A stretch of 64,000 bases of DNA from CAZTCJ01 sp964612085 (GCA_964612085.1 CAZTCJ010000003.1:1-64000); one strand, 5' to 3'. Shown: positions 24,641 to 34,444, numbered from the stretch's first letter. Translations and numbers: made by a program. Notes: a model not told the origin generated them from the letters alone.

Positions 24641-25866
24641 AACTGATGGATACGGTCGGCATCGCACTCAAGGCCATCCGCGCCAACACCTTGCGCAGTA
24701 TCCTGACGACGCTGGGGATCATCATCGGCGTCGGCTCGGTGATCGTCATGGTGGCCGTGGGCTCAGGCGCCAGCAAGGCGGTGGAGGACCAGATCGCCAG
24801 TCTGGGTACGAACCTTCTGACGCTGGTGCCGGGCTCGTCCCGCTTCGGCGGCCGCCGGGGCGGCGCTGGCACGGCCCTGCCCTTCACCGACAGCGATATC
24901 GAAGCCATCGCCTCCATTCCCGGCGTTACCGCTGTCTCGGGCCGGGTGGCCACGGGCGCAACGATCGTTTTCGGCGGCGTCAACTGGACGACCCGCATCG
25001 AGGGCGTCAACGCCTCTTATCCGATCGTGCGGGACTGGCCCGCCGTCGAAGGGCGCTTTCTGGAGCCGTCCGAAGTCCGCTCCGGCGCGCGGGTGGCCGT
25101 GGTCGGGCGCACCATTGTCGAGGAAGTGTTCGGCGGCGGCTCGCCGCTCGGTGCCCAGATCCGCATCGCCAATGTGCCCTTCGAAGTGATCGGCGTCATG
25201 CGCGAACGGGGCGAATCCACTTTCGGTCAGGATCAGGACGATATTATCCTCGTGCCCTTGACAGTGGCGCGGGCCCGCCTGGAAGCGCAGGCCAGCCCGG
25301 TGCCCAACCGGGTCGAGGTGATTTATTTGAAGGTCGCCTCCGCCGATCTGATCGATGCGGTGACGGAAGACCTCACCGAGCTGATGCGCGAGCGCCGCAA
25401 GATCCGGCCCGGCGCGGACGACGATTTCGGCGTGCGCAACTTCGCCGAGTTCATCCGAGCCCGGACCGAGACCCAGCGCACCCTAGGCTGGCTGCTGGGC
25501 ACGGCGGCGGCGATCTCCCTTGTGGTGGGCGGGATCGGTATCATGAACATCATGCTCGTCTCGGTGACCGAACGAACCCGCGAGATCGGCCTGCGCATGG
25601 CGGTGGGCGCCAGACGGCAGGCGATCCTGCTTCAGTTCCTGGTGGAAGCGGTGACCTTGTGCATGATCGGCGGCCTGATCGGCATCACCCTCGGGATCTC
25701 AGGCACCTTTATCGTGGCGAATATCGCCGGATGGCCGGTCTTTCTCAGCCCCATGACCATCGCCCTGGCCCTGGCCGCATCCGCCGGAGTCGGGATCATC
25801 TTCGGCTATTTCCCGGCGCGCCGCGCCGCCCGGCTCGATCCCATCGAGGCCCTGCGCTACGAATAA
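24637..25866 (+). CDS. MacB-type ABC transporter permease
   Basis: A 409-residue FtsX/MacB permease: TM1 near residues 20-45 (LRSILTTLGIIIGVGSVIVM), a large periplasmic MacB-PCD domain (about 50-275), then three helices (about 287-310, 335-365, 370-395) and the conserved ending FPARRAARLDPIEALRYE. The Gly/Arg-rich RFGGRRGGAG in the periplasmic domain is unusual but not damaging. The ATG overlaps the ATPase stop by 4 bases (atga), so the three genes form a tightly coupled operon. The substrate could be a peptide, lipid, siderophore or antibiotic; nothing in the sequence decides. Confidence 0.93.
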   Translation: MKLMDTVGIALKAIRANTLRSILTTLGIIIGVGSVIVMVAVGSGASKAVEDQIASLGTNLLTLVPGSSRFGGRRGGAGTALPFTDSDIEAIASIPGVTAVSGRVATGATIVFGGVNWTTRIEGVNASYPIVRDWPAVEGRFLEPSEVRSGARVAVVGRTIVEEVFGGGSPLGAQIRIANVPFEVIGVMRERGESTFGQDQDDIILVPLTVARARLEAQASPVPNRVEVIYLKVASADLIDAVTEDLTELMRERRKIRPGADDDFGVRNFAEFIRARTETQRTLGWLLGTAAAISLVVGGIGIMNIMLVSVTERTREIGLRMAVGARRQAILLQFLVEAVTLCMIGGLIGITLGISGTFIVANIAGWPVFLSPMTIALALAASAGVGIIFGYFPARRAARLDPIEALRYE

Positions 25867-25887
25867 GCCAATAAGGAAACCGCCGGC

Positions 25888-26301
25888 TTAGCCCGCGATC
25901 AACTGGACCCAGTTGCGGTGTACCCAGCCCGATTGACACGGACCGTCATAGGCCGTGCGCTCCGGGATCGGCGTGCCCGTGCCGCAATCCCTGTCCGGAT
26001 CACCCAACTCATAGACGATGCCGATCCAGTCGCCGGACTCGTCGCACATGATGACCAGATCGCCATTGCGCAGCCGGTCGCGTTCCTTGTAAGAGGTGCC
26101 AGGCCCGCTGCGCACGGCCAGGAAACCATCCCCTTTCGGATTAAGCCCAGTGACCTGTCCCGTGGCGCCGCAGGCATCGAACTCCGCTTCGCCGCCGACC
26201 ATGACCCATTGGGACTCCGGCCGTGCGCCACGCTCGTCGCCCGCGAACGCCGCGCCCGCCATGCCCATGGCCATCAAAACCCCTGCCCAGTGCCGTTTCA
26301 T
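25888..26301 (-). CDS. Secreted SH3-domain protein
   Basis: A 137-residue exported protein: signal peptide MKRHWAGVLMAMGMAGAAFA (cleavage after residue 20), then one bacterial SH3 (SH3b) domain with GFLAVRSGPGTSYKERDRLRNGD, the classic start of SH3_3/SH3_4 domains. Four or more cysteines (44, 86, 106, 122) suggest disulfides. SH3b domains usually bind peptidoglycan or mediate protein contacts in the envelope. It converges with the macB permease gene and is divergent from glpK. RBS aggagagggg before the ATG. Confidence 0.85.
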   Translation of the reverse strand: MKRHWAGVLMAMGMAGAAFAGDERGARPESQWVMVGGEAEFDACGATGQVTGLNPKGDGFLAVRSGPGTSYKERDRLRNGDLVIMCDESGDWIGIVYELGDPDRDCGTGTPIPERTAYDGPCQSGWVHRNWVQLIAG

Positions 26302-26406
26302 GATCCCCTCTCCTGCTCCCTCTGCGATCTGGCGTTGCCCTTTGAGCCGTGTATGCTGTGGCCTAACCTTGTAACAAAATGAAGACAACCACCAGGGGAA
26401 ACACCC

Positions 26407-27915
26407 ATGGGGCAAGACGCCTACCTTCTGGCCATCGACCAGGGCACGACCAGTACCCGCGCGATCCTTTTCAAGGCCGACGGCACGCCTACCGCGTCCG
26501 CGAGCGCGGACCTGCCGCAGCTTTATCCCAAGGGCGGCTGGGTCGAACACGATCCGGAACGGATCCTGACGGATACGATCGAGACCATGCGCGCCGCCAT
26601 GCGCGAGGCGGGGATCGGGCCGGAAGCCATTGCCGGGATCGGCATCACCAATCAGCGCGAAACGAGCGTCCTCTGGGACCGGGCCACGGGCCGCCCGATC
26701 CATAACGCCATTGTCTGGCAGGACCGGCGGACCGCGCCTTTGTGCCACCGGCTGCGCCATGACGGCCATGAGCCTCTGATCCAGGCGCGCACGGGCCTCT
26801 TGCTTGACCCTTATTTCAGCGCCACCAAGATCGCCTGGATGCTCGACGAAGTGCCGGGCGCGCGCGCCAAGGCGCAAGCGGGCGATCTGTGTTTCGGCAC
26901 GATTGACAGTTGGCTGATCTATCACCTGACAGGCGGCGCGCGGCACGTCACCGACGTGACCAATGCAGCGCGGACCTTGCTGTTCGATATCGACCGTCAG
27001 GCCTGGGACGATGATCTGCTGTCCCTGTTCTCGGTGCCGCGCGCCATTCTGCCGGACGTGCTCGACTGCTGCGCGCCGTTCGGCATGGTGCATGCGGACA
27101 TTCTGGGCCGGGAAATGCCGATTCTGGGCGTTGCGGGCGACCAGCAGGCCGCCACCGTCGGCCAGGTCTGCTTCGAGCCGGGCATGATGAAATCGACCTA
27201 CGGCACCGGCTGTTTCGCACTGGTGAATACGGGCACCACCCGGGCGCAATCGAGCAACCGCCTGCTCTCCACCATCGCCTACCGGATCGGCGGAGAGACC
27301 GTTTACGCCCTTGAAGGCAGCATCTTCGTCGCGGGCGCGGTGGTGCAATGGCTGCGGGATCAGTTGGGCGTCATCGGTCAGGCCGCGGATTCGGCGCAGG
27401 TGGCGGCCAGCGCCATGGATGACGATCAGGTCTTTTTGGTGCCCGCTTTCGTCGGCCTCGGCGCGCCCTATTGGGACCCGGACGCGCGCGGCGCGCTTGT
27501 GGGCCTGACGCGCGAAACCTCGTCGGCCGAGATCGTCCGGGCGGCGCTTGATGCAGTCGCCTACCAGACCCGCGATCTGATGGAAGCCATCGACGCGGAT
27601 ATGGGGCAGGCGGATGGATATGCGTCCCGGCCCTTGCGGGTGGACGGCGGCATGGTGGCCAATGACTGGTTTCTCTCCCGCCTGGCCGATTTCACGGGCC
27701 GGCCCGTGGAGCGCCCGACCGTGATCGAGACCACGGCCTTGGGCGCGGCCTGGCTCGCCGGTCTTCAGGCAGGGCTTTATGACGGTCTTGAGGAGTTGTC
27801 CGCCCGCTGGCAGGCCGACCGACAATTCATGCCGTCCATGGACCGTGCCGATGCCGACCGGCGCTACGGGGGATGGAAAGATGCCGTCTCCCGCACTTTG
27901 AGCGTACGCGAATGA
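26407..27915 (+). CDS. glpK: Glycerol kinase
   Basis: A 502-residue FGGY-family kinase phosphorylating glycerol to glycerol 3-phosphate with ATP. The first phosphate loop is [28 protein letters not shown] and [13 protein letters not shown] follow, and the FGGY-type second half has [20 protein letters not shown]. Length and motif order match GlpK throughout. No glpF, glpD or glpR neighbours are in the window. The downstream exchanger gene begins 22 bases later, a spacing that allows co-transcription though the functions do not obviously connect. Confidence 0.94.
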   Translation: MGQDAYLLAIDQGTTSTRAILFKADGTPTASASADLPQLYPKGGWVEHDPERILTDTIETMRAAMREAGIGPEAIAGIGITNQRETSVLWDRATGRPIHNAIVWQDRRTAPLCHRLRHDGHEPLIQARTGLLLDPYFSATKIAWMLDEVPGARAKAQAGDLCFGTIDSWLIYHLTGGARHVTDVTNAARTLLFDIDRQAWDDDLLSLFSVPRAILPDVLDCCAPFGMVHADILGREMPILGVAGDQQAATVGQVCFEPGMMKSTYGTGCFALVNTGTTRAQSSNRLLSTIAYRIGGETVYALEGSIFVAGAVVQWLRDQLGVIGQAADSAQVAASAMDDDQVFLVPAFVGLGAPYWDPDARGALVGLTRETSSAEIVRAALDAVAYQTRDLMEAIDADMGQADGYASRPLRVDGGMVANDWFLSRLADFTGRPVERPTVIETTALGAAWLAGLQAGLYDGLEELSARWQADRQFMPSMDRADADRRYGGWKDAVSRTLSVRE

Positions 27916-27937
27916 TCCGGCGCGCAAGGACAACCGG

Positions 27938-28915
27938 ATGACCATCGCGGCGCTCGTCATAGGGCTGATCATGCTGCTGGGCGGCGGCGAGATCCTGGTA
28001 CGCGGCGCCGTGGCCGTGGCCCGCGCCATGCGCGTCTCGCCTTTGTTCATCGGCGTGGCCGTGGTGGGTTTCGGCACCTCCATGCCGGAACTGATCACCA
28101 GCCTGAATGCCGCTTTTCTGGAATCCCCCGGGGTTGCCATCGGCAATATCGTCGGCAGCAATATCGCCAATATCCTTTTGATCCTGGGCGTTTCCGCCGC
28201 GATTTATCCCTTGGCCTGCGATCAGAAAGCGCTGCGCCGCGACGGCAGCATCGTCCTTCTGGCCACCGCCGGCTTCATGCTCATGGCCCTGACGGGTCAT
28301 ATCGGCCGGATGATGGGCGCCGGTCTGATGGCCGCTCTGGTCCTTTATCTCTGGTGGAGCTACCGGAGCGAACGGCTTGACGCGGACACGGACGATGCGG
28401 ACCAGGACGATCTGATCCCCAAACTGCCGCAAACCCATTTCGGCGGCTGGATCTTTTTGGCGATCGGTATCGGTCTGCTGGTCGGCGGATCATATCTGCT
28501 GGTCATGGCCGCCGTCACCATCGCGCGCGCCGTGGGCGTCACCGATACGGTGATCGGCCTGACCATCGTGGCGGTCGGTACGTCCTTACCCGAACTGACC
28601 ACATCGGTTGTCGCCGCGATCCGGCGGCAAAGCGCCATCGCCTTCGGCAATGTTCTGGGCAGCAATATCTTCAATCTCCTGGGCATTCTGGGCGTGGTGA
28701 CCCTTGTCCACCCGCTCGCCGTGCCGCCGCGCATCATCCAGTTCGACATCTGGGTGCTGGCGCTGGTCACCATGGTCATGATCCTCTTCGCCAGAACCGC
28801 CGCGCGCCTGTCGCGCGCCGAGGGCTGGACACTGTTGGCGGGCTATGTGGCTTACACCGTGTTCCTCTACTGGCGGGTGGTCGATCTGGGACCGCCCGCC
28901 ACGGCGCTGCCCTGA
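27938..28915 (+). CDS. Calcium/sodium antiporter (CaCA family, YrbG-like)
   Basis: A 325-residue membrane protein with two homologous halves, each carrying the alpha-repeat of the CaCA exchanger family: GFGTSMPELITSLNAA with GNIVGSNIANILLILG in the first half, and AVGTSLPELTTSVVAA with GNVLGSNIFNLLGILG in the second. The acidic residues in both PEL motifs bind Ca2+ and Na+. A hydrophilic acidic loop (DADTDDADQDD, about 145-157) separates the halves, as in bacterial exchangers. About ten transmembrane helices are expected. Confidence 0.93.
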   Translation: MTIAALVIGLIMLLGGGEILVRGAVAVARAMRVSPLFIGVAVVGFGTSMPELITSLNAAFLESPGVAIGNIVGSNIANILLILGVSAAIYPLACDQKALRRDGSIVLLATAGFMLMALTGHIGRMMGAGLMAALVLYLWWSYRSERLDADTDDADQDDLIPKLPQTHFGGWIFLAIGIGLLVGGSYLLVMAAVTIARAVGVTDTVIGLTIVAVGTSLPELTTSVVAAIRRQSAIAFGNVLGSNIFNLLGILGVVTLVHPLAVPPRIIQFDIWVLALVTMVMILFARTAARLSRAEGWTLLAGYVAYTVFLYWRVVDLGPPATALP

Positions 28916-29004
28916 CGCGCTGTTTCGGGCGTGGTATAGTCAAGCCAATCAACCAAGACGCGGGCTTAGCAAAAGGCCCGGCGCGCCAAGACGAGGTTTC
29001 AGCC

Positions 29005-29748
29005 ATGGACCGCACCCATTTCTACGGGCTCATGAAGGGCACCGGCACGTTCGATTATGAGCTTTATCTCAATACGCCGCAGATCCTCTCGGCACAGAAG
29101 GAGTATGACGATCTGTGTAACAGGGACGAATTGCAGTTCCAGCTCGTCCACCAGGTGGAAGAGCTGTGGATGAAGCTGATCGCGTTCACCCTGCTCGATA
29201 TCGACGACTACATGGCCGAACGCCACACCAACCGGGTGGTGACGCTTTTTGGCCGCGTGCACCGGACACAACGCCTGATGATCGACCAGCTCGGCCTTCT
29301 GGAGACCATGTCGCCCAAGGAATATCAGGAGATCCGCCTCCAGCTCGGCAACGGCTCAGGGCAGGAATCGCCGGGTTTCCGCACCCTGCTGAAAATGCCC
29401 GCCCATTTATGGGACAGCTTCGTCACATATTATCTGGAAGCGGACGGCCTGACCATCGAACAGATCTATAATTCCCAGTACCGCCATTGCGATGCCTATA
29501 TGGTGGCGGAATGTCTGGCGGAATTCGACGCCCTGTTCCAGAAATTCCGGTACCATCATATTCAACTGATCCACCGCTCCATCGGCATGGACGCGAAATC
29601 GCTGAAAGGCCGCTCCGTCGATCTGTTGCGGGACGGTCTGCGCACCCGGTTCTTCCCGGCGCTATGGTCGATCCGCAATGAGATGACCGATAGTTGGGGC
29701 AGCGAATATGGCGTCGTGCGCGACAGTATCTCAGGCGGCCATCACTAA
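29005..29748 (+). CDS. Tryptophan 2,3-dioxygenase family heme protein, divergent
   Basis: A 247-residue helical protein of the TDO superfamily. FQLVHQVEELWMK (45-57) supplies the distal His49 region, RLQLGNGSGQESPGF resembles the family's substrate-carboxylate segment, and YHHIQLIHRSIG carries the likely proximal heme ligand. The glycine-rich GTGG loop that follows the proximal His in classical TDO is replaced by DAKSLKGRSVD. Classical bacterial TDOs are also somewhat longer. The substrate may therefore be tryptophan or another aromatic compound, as in TDO-like hydroxylases of natural-product pathways. It is convergent with a kynureninase-like gene, overlapping by 18 bases. Confidence 0.8.
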   Translation: MDRTHFYGLMKGTGTFDYELYLNTPQILSAQKEYDDLCNRDELQFQLVHQVEELWMKLIAFTLLDIDDYMAERHTNRVVTLFGRVHRTQRLMIDQLGLLETMSPKEYQEIRLQLGNGSGQESPGFRTLLKMPAHLWDSFVTYYLEADGLTIEQIYNSQYRHCDAYMVAECLAEFDALFQKFRYHHIQLIHRSIGMDAKSLKGRSVDLLRDGLRTRFFPALWSIRNEMTDSWGSEYGVVRDSISGGHH

Positions 29749-30873
29749 CAGATCCCGGTTGACCCGCAAGGCCTCCAGCAGGCGGCCGATATCGTCCGTA
29801 TTGTTATAAAAATGCGGGGAGACCCGGGCATTCCCGTCCCGGCAGGATGTTATGATGTTTTGGTCTTTCAGACGTACGACAAGCCCATGGTCGTCCGTCG
29901 ACCGGATGGCGATCATGGCGCCGTGGCGCTCAGGCTCCGCGGGCGTCGCCAGGACGCCGCCCAACGCCGTTACGCCGTCCTTAAGGCGCTGGGTGAGATC
30001 CAGAACATGGGCGCGGGTCGCCTCGACGCCGGCCTCCAGCATCAATGAGAGCCCCGCCTCGCCCGCATAGAGATTGGGAATGGCGGGCGTGCCGCTTTCG
30101 AACCGCCGCGCCGTGTCCGCCGGGTCGTGGCGGCGGTGATCCATGGCGAAAATATCTCTTTGGGCGAACCATCCGGTTACAGAAGGGTCTAGCTGCCCGA
30201 TCAAGGACTGGCGCACATATAAAAAGCCGAGCCCGGCGCTCGATAGGAGATATTTCGCGGCGCCGCCGATCATGGCATCGATACCGAGCGCCTTGACATC
30301 GACCGGCACCGCGCCCAAGGCCTGATAGGCATCAAGGATCACGAGCGCGCCACGGCTGTGGGCAAGCTCGGCGATCTTAGCAATATCGCTCATGGCCCCG
30401 TTGCGGTAACAGACCATGGCGATGGAAACGGCAAGCGTGCGCTCATCGATCAGCCGGTCGAAGGTCTCCAAAGGGATCGCCCCTGTCTGTTCGCCGGCCA
30501 TGACGGTCTCGAAGCCGCGCGGCGCCTGGGCATGCCAGATCTGGCCCACGGTCGGAAACTCGAAATCGGAGACCACGATCCGGTTGCGCGCACCTTGAGG
30601 CTTCAGCGCACTGACCAGCGCGTTCAGCCCGGCCGACGCGGAGGTGGTCACAGCCACTTCATCCGCATGCGCATTGACAAGACGGGCGAACAGGTCCCGC
30701 ACGGTTTCCAGTTTGCCGACCCAGCGGTCCCAGTCGGCGCCCCTGGCATGACGGCTCGCCAGATAGTCATGATAGGCCGCCTCGACGCGCCGGGACAGGG
30801 CGCCGCAGGAACAACTGTTGAGATAGGCCTTGGTCTCAAGGATGGGAAACTGGCGGCGCCATTCGTCCGTCAT
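29731..30873 (-). CDS. Aminotransferase class V / kynureninase-like PLP enzyme
   Basis: A 380-residue fold-type I PLP enzyme. Asp181 and Gln184 (LDAYQALG) contact the cofactor and Lys207 (GGAAKYLL) should form the Schiff base. RRFESGTPAIPNLYAGEAGL and the C-terminal RVSPHFYNNTDDI are typical of class V aminotransferases, cysteine desulfurases and kynureninases. Its position facing the TDO-family gene makes a kynurenine-pathway role attractive, but the two are on opposite strands and true kynureninases are usually longer, so this is a guess. The ATG at 30873 has aggag upstream; an in-frame start at 30939 is less likely. Confidence 0.8.
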   Translation of the reverse strand: MTDEWRRQFPILETKAYLNSCSCGALSRRVEAAYHDYLASRHARGADWDRWVGKLETVRDLFARLVNAHADEVAVTTSASAGLNALVSALKPQGARNRIVVSDFEFPTVGQIWHAQAPRGFETVMAGEQTGAIPLETFDRLIDERTLAVSIAMVCYRNGAMSDIAKIAELAHSRGALVILDAYQALGAVPVDVKALGIDAMIGGAAKYLLSSAGLGFLYVRQSLIGQLDPSVTGWFAQRDIFAMDHRRHDPADTARRFESGTPAIPNLYAGEAGLSLMLEAGVEATRAHVLDLTQRLKDGVTALGGVLATPAEPERHGAMIAIRSTDDHGLVVRLKDQNIITSCRDGNARVSPHFYNNTDDIGRLLEALRVNRDLLVMAA

Positions 30874-31029
30874 CGAATGCTCCTGGCTGACAAAGCCGCG
30901 ATCGCACTCACCCTGCCATGGAGACCGCCAGCGGCGCAAGCCGGCCGCCCGGCCATAATCCGTTTGAGAATCACGCTGGATTAAGCGACAAAGAAAGACA
31001 GAAAAGGCGAAACAGCGGAGGGACAGACC

Positions 31030-31935
31030 ATGATCGCGCGCATCACCTTATGCCTCCTGGCGGGACTTTGCGTCACCGGCGGCGCTTTGGCGGACGCCCT
31101 GCCCGGCAAGCGCAGTTTCGCCGAGATCCTCGACGCCGCGCCGGAAGACGCCTGGCGCACGGTGGATCCGGACGCCCTCCTCATCATCGCTCTGGAGACG
31201 GGCGATGTGATCGTGGAACTGTCGCCGGATTTGGCGCAAGGCCATGTGGCCCATATCAAAGGGCTGGCGCGCGCCGGATTTTACGACGGCCTTACCTTCT
31301 ACCGGGTGATCGACGGCTTCGTGGCCCAGGGCGGCGACCAGAACGACGAGCGGGACACGAGCCCACTGCCCCGGACCATTCCGGCGGAATTCGATGAAAC
31401 GCCTGCGGAGGATCTGGCCTTCACGCCGATCGGCACGCCGGATGGCTACGCGCCGGAAGCCGGGTTCATCAACGGCTTTCCCTCCGGACGGGATATGCAA
31501 GCCAACCGGGTCTGGCACGCCCATTGCGCAGGCGCCATGGCCATGGCCCGGGACGAGGATCCGGATACTGGGGGTACGGAGTTTTACATCACCCTCCATC
31601 CCCACCGCTATCTGGACCGGAACCTCTCCGTCTTCGGGCGCGTCTGGCGGGGGATGGAGCATGTGCAGAAGCTGAACCGGGTGCAGCCGACGGAAGAAGG
31701 CGGCACGACCGGAGAAGGCGCGCCCGGCATCATCCGCTCCATGAAAATCGCGTCCGATCTGCCCGAGACCGAACAACCGCGGCTTCAAGTCTTCGATACC
31801 AACTCCCCCCTCTTCCCCGAGCTGATCGAGGCGCGCCGCAACCGGCCGGAATCCTTCTTCCATTTCCGTCCCGATCATACAGACATCTGCGCTATCCCCA
31901 TGCCGGTCCGGGATGAGCCTGAGTCCGAGGACTGA
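31030..31935 (+). CDS. Periplasmic cyclophilin-type peptidyl-prolyl isomerase
   Basis: A 301-residue exported cyclophilin. A signal peptide (MIARITLCLLAGLCVTGGALA, about 21 residues) precedes a divergent cyclophilin domain with HVAHIKGLARAGFYDGLTFY, RVIDGFVAQGGDQ (catalytic Arg and FxxQGGD) and TGGTEFYITLHPH (the Q-F motif is present as EF). A longer C-terminal extension (about 250-301) is acidic. It would catalyse proline isomerisation during folding in the periplasm. RBS gagggaca supports the start. It is followed after 5 bases by the GT41 gene. Confidence 0.88.
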   Translation: MIARITLCLLAGLCVTGGALADALPGKRSFAEILDAAPEDAWRTVDPDALLIIALETGDVIVELSPDLAQGHVAHIKGLARAGFYDGLTFYRVIDGFVAQGGDQNDERDTSPLPRTIPAEFDETPAEDLAFTPIGTPDGYAPEAGFINGFPSGRDMQANRVWHAHCAGAMAMARDEDPDTGGTEFYITLHPHRYLDRNLSVFGRVWRGMEHVQKLNRVQPTEEGGTTGEGAPGIIRSMKIASDLPETEQPRLQVFDTNSPLFPELIEARRNRPESFFHFRPDHTDICAIPMPVRDEPESED

Positions 31936-31940
31936 TCACC

Positions 31941-33725
31941 GTGAGAACCGTATCCGAGATTATCGCAGACGCCGACTCTGCCCGTGGGCGCGGCGACCTG
32001 ACCGGAGCCCGTGCACTATGCGAAAGCCTGCTCAGCCGCGATGACGCCCCCCACGACAAGGTCTACGCGCGGCTTTACGATATCGCGTTTCTGAGCGGCG
32101 ACTTCGCGGGCATGGAGACATGCGCGCGCGAAGTGATCCGTATGAAGCCCGAGTCCGGCGAGGCCCATTCGCGTCTGGGGCTCGCGCTCAACGCCCAAGG
32201 CAAGCTCGAAGACGCCATCGCCATGTTCCGTACCTGTATCAAGCTGGAACCGCGCCATCCCAGCGCCTGGCTCAATCTCGCGCAGGCCTTGAACAACAAA
32301 CGGGATTACGAAGACGCACTTGAGGCGATCGAACATGTCCTCGACACCATGCCGGAGACCTCTCAGGCGCTTTCGCTCGCTATCAGCCTGAAACTGCGCC
32401 TGGCCTCCTGGAAAGGGGCCGAGCAGTTGATCGCCAAATGCGCGGCCAATATCGCCAAGGGCGAGGCGGCCAATCCCTATTCCCTGTTCGCCTATTGCGT
32501 CGATCCGGCGGAGTTTCAGAAATGCGCCCGCGCGCAAGGCCAGCGGATCTTGTCCCAGACCCGGTCCATCCCGCCTTTCGCCGCCAAGCCCCGCGAGAAG
32601 CGCGACAAAATCCGGGTGGGGTATTTCTCCTGCACGCTCCGTCAGCATGCCACCGGCTATCTTGTCCGGGAAATGCTCGCGGCCCGCGACAAGGACCGGT
32701 TCGAGATCATCGCCTATCCGTATACGATGAAACCGATGGACGAGTTCACACAAGCTTTGCTTGGGTTCTTCGACCGGGTGACGGATCTGTCCCGCGTTTC
32801 GGACGGCAACGCCATCAAAAGGATCCGTGAGGACGATCTGGATATCCTGATCGATGTGGACGGATACGCCAATGGCGGACGGTCGCGGATTTCAGCGGCA
32901 CGCTGCGCGCCGGTGCAGGTCAACTGGCTCGGCTATGTGTCCACCATGGGCACGCCGTCCATGGACTATATGATCGGCGATCCGCTGGTCATCCCGCCGG
33001 AACTGGAGCGCTATTACGACGAGGCCATTGCCCATCTGCCAGGCGGTTTTTTCCCGTGCGTCACCAAGCCTGTCGTCTCGGACCGCTTCCAGAGCCGGGC
33101 AGATGTGGACCTGCCCGAAGACAAGACGGTGATTTGCGTCTTTACACAGACGACCAAAATTCTGCCCTTCATGCTCGATGCCTGGGTTGAGATTTTGAAC
33201 CAGGTGCCGGACTCCGTGCTGTGGGTCTGGGAGTACCGGCCCCTGGGTACGAAAAACCTGCTCAAGGAGTTGCGGGACCGGGGCATTCCCCGGCGCCGGG
33301 TCGTGGTCGCGAAATCCCTGCCGCCGCCGGATCATCTGTGCAGGCTTCAGTTCGCGGATCTTTTCCTCGATACCTTCCCCTATAATGCGCATACGACCAT
33401 GACCGATATGCTGCACATGAATGTGCCCGCCGTCACGCTGATGGGCCGCACCCTGCCCTCGCGGGTCGCCGCCGGACTGTTCACGCTGCTCGGCCTGGAA
33501 GACTATGCCACGCATGACATGGAGACCTATATCCAGCAAGCGGTGCGCCTGGCCAGCGACGCAAGCTTACGCGCCCGCTATGTGGAAAAACTCGAACAGG
33601 GCAAGAAACACAGCGGCGCCATGAACGGCGTGCGCTATGCGCGGGAATTCGAAGCGGCCCTGGCGACCATGGCCGAACGCTCCTGGCGCGGCGAAAAACC
33701 GGCGACCTTCACGGTCGAACTGTAA
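31941..33725 (+). CDS. TPR / SPINDLY-type O-linked glycosyltransferase (GT41)
   Basis: A 594-residue protein. The N-terminal third holds tetratricopeptide repeats (GEAHSRLGLALNAQGKLEDA and HPSAWLNLAQALNNKRDYED among them); the C-terminal part is the OGT/SPY catalytic domain with VGYFSCTLRQHATGYLVREM, ILIDVDGYANGGR, APVQVNWLGYVSTMGTPSMD and LFLDTFPYNAHTTMTDMLHM. GT41 enzymes add GlcNAc, fucose or other sugars to Ser/Thr of cytoplasmic proteins; bacterial members can modify flagellin or adhesins. The acceptor is unknown and no such substrate gene is adjacent. The start is GTG, 5 bases after the cyclophilin stop, so the pair is probably co-transcribed. Confidence 0.9.
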   Translation: MRTVSEIIADADSARGRGDLTGARALCESLLSRDDAPHDKVYARLYDIAFLSGDFAGMETCAREVIRMKPESGEAHSRLGLALNAQGKLEDAIAMFRTCIKLEPRHPSAWLNLAQALNNKRDYEDALEAIEHVLDTMPETSQALSLAISLKLRLASWKGAEQLIAKCAANIAKGEAANPYSLFAYCVDPAEFQKCARAQGQRILSQTRSIPPFAAKPREKRDKIRVGYFSCTLRQHATGYLVREMLAARDKDRFEIIAYPYTMKPMDEFTQALLGFFDRVTDLSRVSDGNAIKRIREDDLDILIDVDGYANGGRSRISAARCAPVQVNWLGYVSTMGTPSMDYMIGDPLVIPPELERYYDEAIAHLPGGFFPCVTKPVVSDRFQSRADVDLPEDKTVICVFTQTTKILPFMLDAWVEILNQVPDSVLWVWEYRPLGTKNLLKELRDRGIPRRRVVVAKSLPPPDHLCRLQFADLFLDTFPYNAHTTMTDMLHMNVPAVTLMGRTLPSRVAAGLFTLLGLEDYATHDMETYIQQAVRLASDASLRARYVEKLEQGKKHSGAMNGVRYAREFEAALATMAERSWRGEKPATFTVEL

Positions 33726-33757
33726 GCGTTTAAAGACAATCCGTATCCGGAGAGAGC

Positions 33758-34444
33758 ATGACCTACGCATTCCCGCCCGACGCGCAGCCTTCCGTCGCCA
33801 TTGCCGGACGGGCCGACCGCTTTCCCGTCCGCCGCATCTATTGCGTCGGGCGCAACTACGCCGCTCATGCCCGCGAGATGGGTAGCGATCCGAGCCGCGA
33901 ACCGCCGTTCTTCTTTTCCAAGCCCGCCAACAGCATCGTGACCGACGGGGCTGACGCGCCCTACCCGCCGCGCACGCGCAATCTGCACCATGAGGTGGAG
34001 CTTGTGGTGGCGATCGGCGGCAAGGCCACGGCGATCCCCGTTGATCGGGCGGAAAGCATCATCTTCGGCTATGCGGTCGGCAACGATCTGACCCGCAGGG
34101 ATTTGCAGGCGGAAGCGCGCGATGACGGCCGCCCGTGGGATACCGCGAAGGGCTTCGATCATGCCGCACCGGTCTCGGCCATCCATCCGGTGGAAACGAC
34201 GGGCCCATTGAATGCAGGACGGATCTGGCTGAGCGTCAACGGTACGATGCGTCAGGAGGCGGATATTTCCGACCTGACCTGGAGCGTGCCGGAGATCATC
34301 GCGGAGCTGTCCACATTCTACACGCTCCAGCCGGGCGATCTGATCTTCACCGGCACGCCCGACGGTGTCGGTCCGGTCGGGCCCGGCGATGTCATGGACT
34401 GCGGTATCGACGGGCTCGACACGTTGCGCACACGGATCGTGTGA
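33758..34444 (+). CDS. Fumarylacetoacetate hydrolase family protein (fumarylpyruvate hydrolase-like)
   Basis: A 228-residue FAH-fold hydrolase. RRIYCVGRNYAAHAREMG, PFFFSKPANSIV, the metal-binding HHEVELVVAIGG (two Glu) and GNDLTRRDLQ are all present, with LIFTGTPDGVGPVGPGD near the end. The size and the GYAVGNDLTRRDLQ pattern match short FAH proteins such as fumarylpyruvate hydrolase and acylpyruvases. It cleaves C-C bonds of 2,4-dioxo acids in aromatic breakdown or oxaloacetate decarboxylation. RBS ggagag. It converges on the ydbL-like gene with 2 bases between stops. Confidence 0.9.
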   Translation: MTYAFPPDAQPSVAIAGRADRFPVRRIYCVGRNYAAHAREMGSDPSREPPFFFSKPANSIVTDGADAPYPPRTRNLHHEVELVVAIGGKATAIPVDRAESIIFGYAVGNDLTRRDLQAEARDDGRPWDTAKGFDHAAPVSAIHPVETTGPLNAGRIWLSVNGTMRQEADISDLTWSVPEIIAELSTFYTLQPGDLIFTGTPDGVGPVGPGDVMDCGIDGLDTLRTRIV

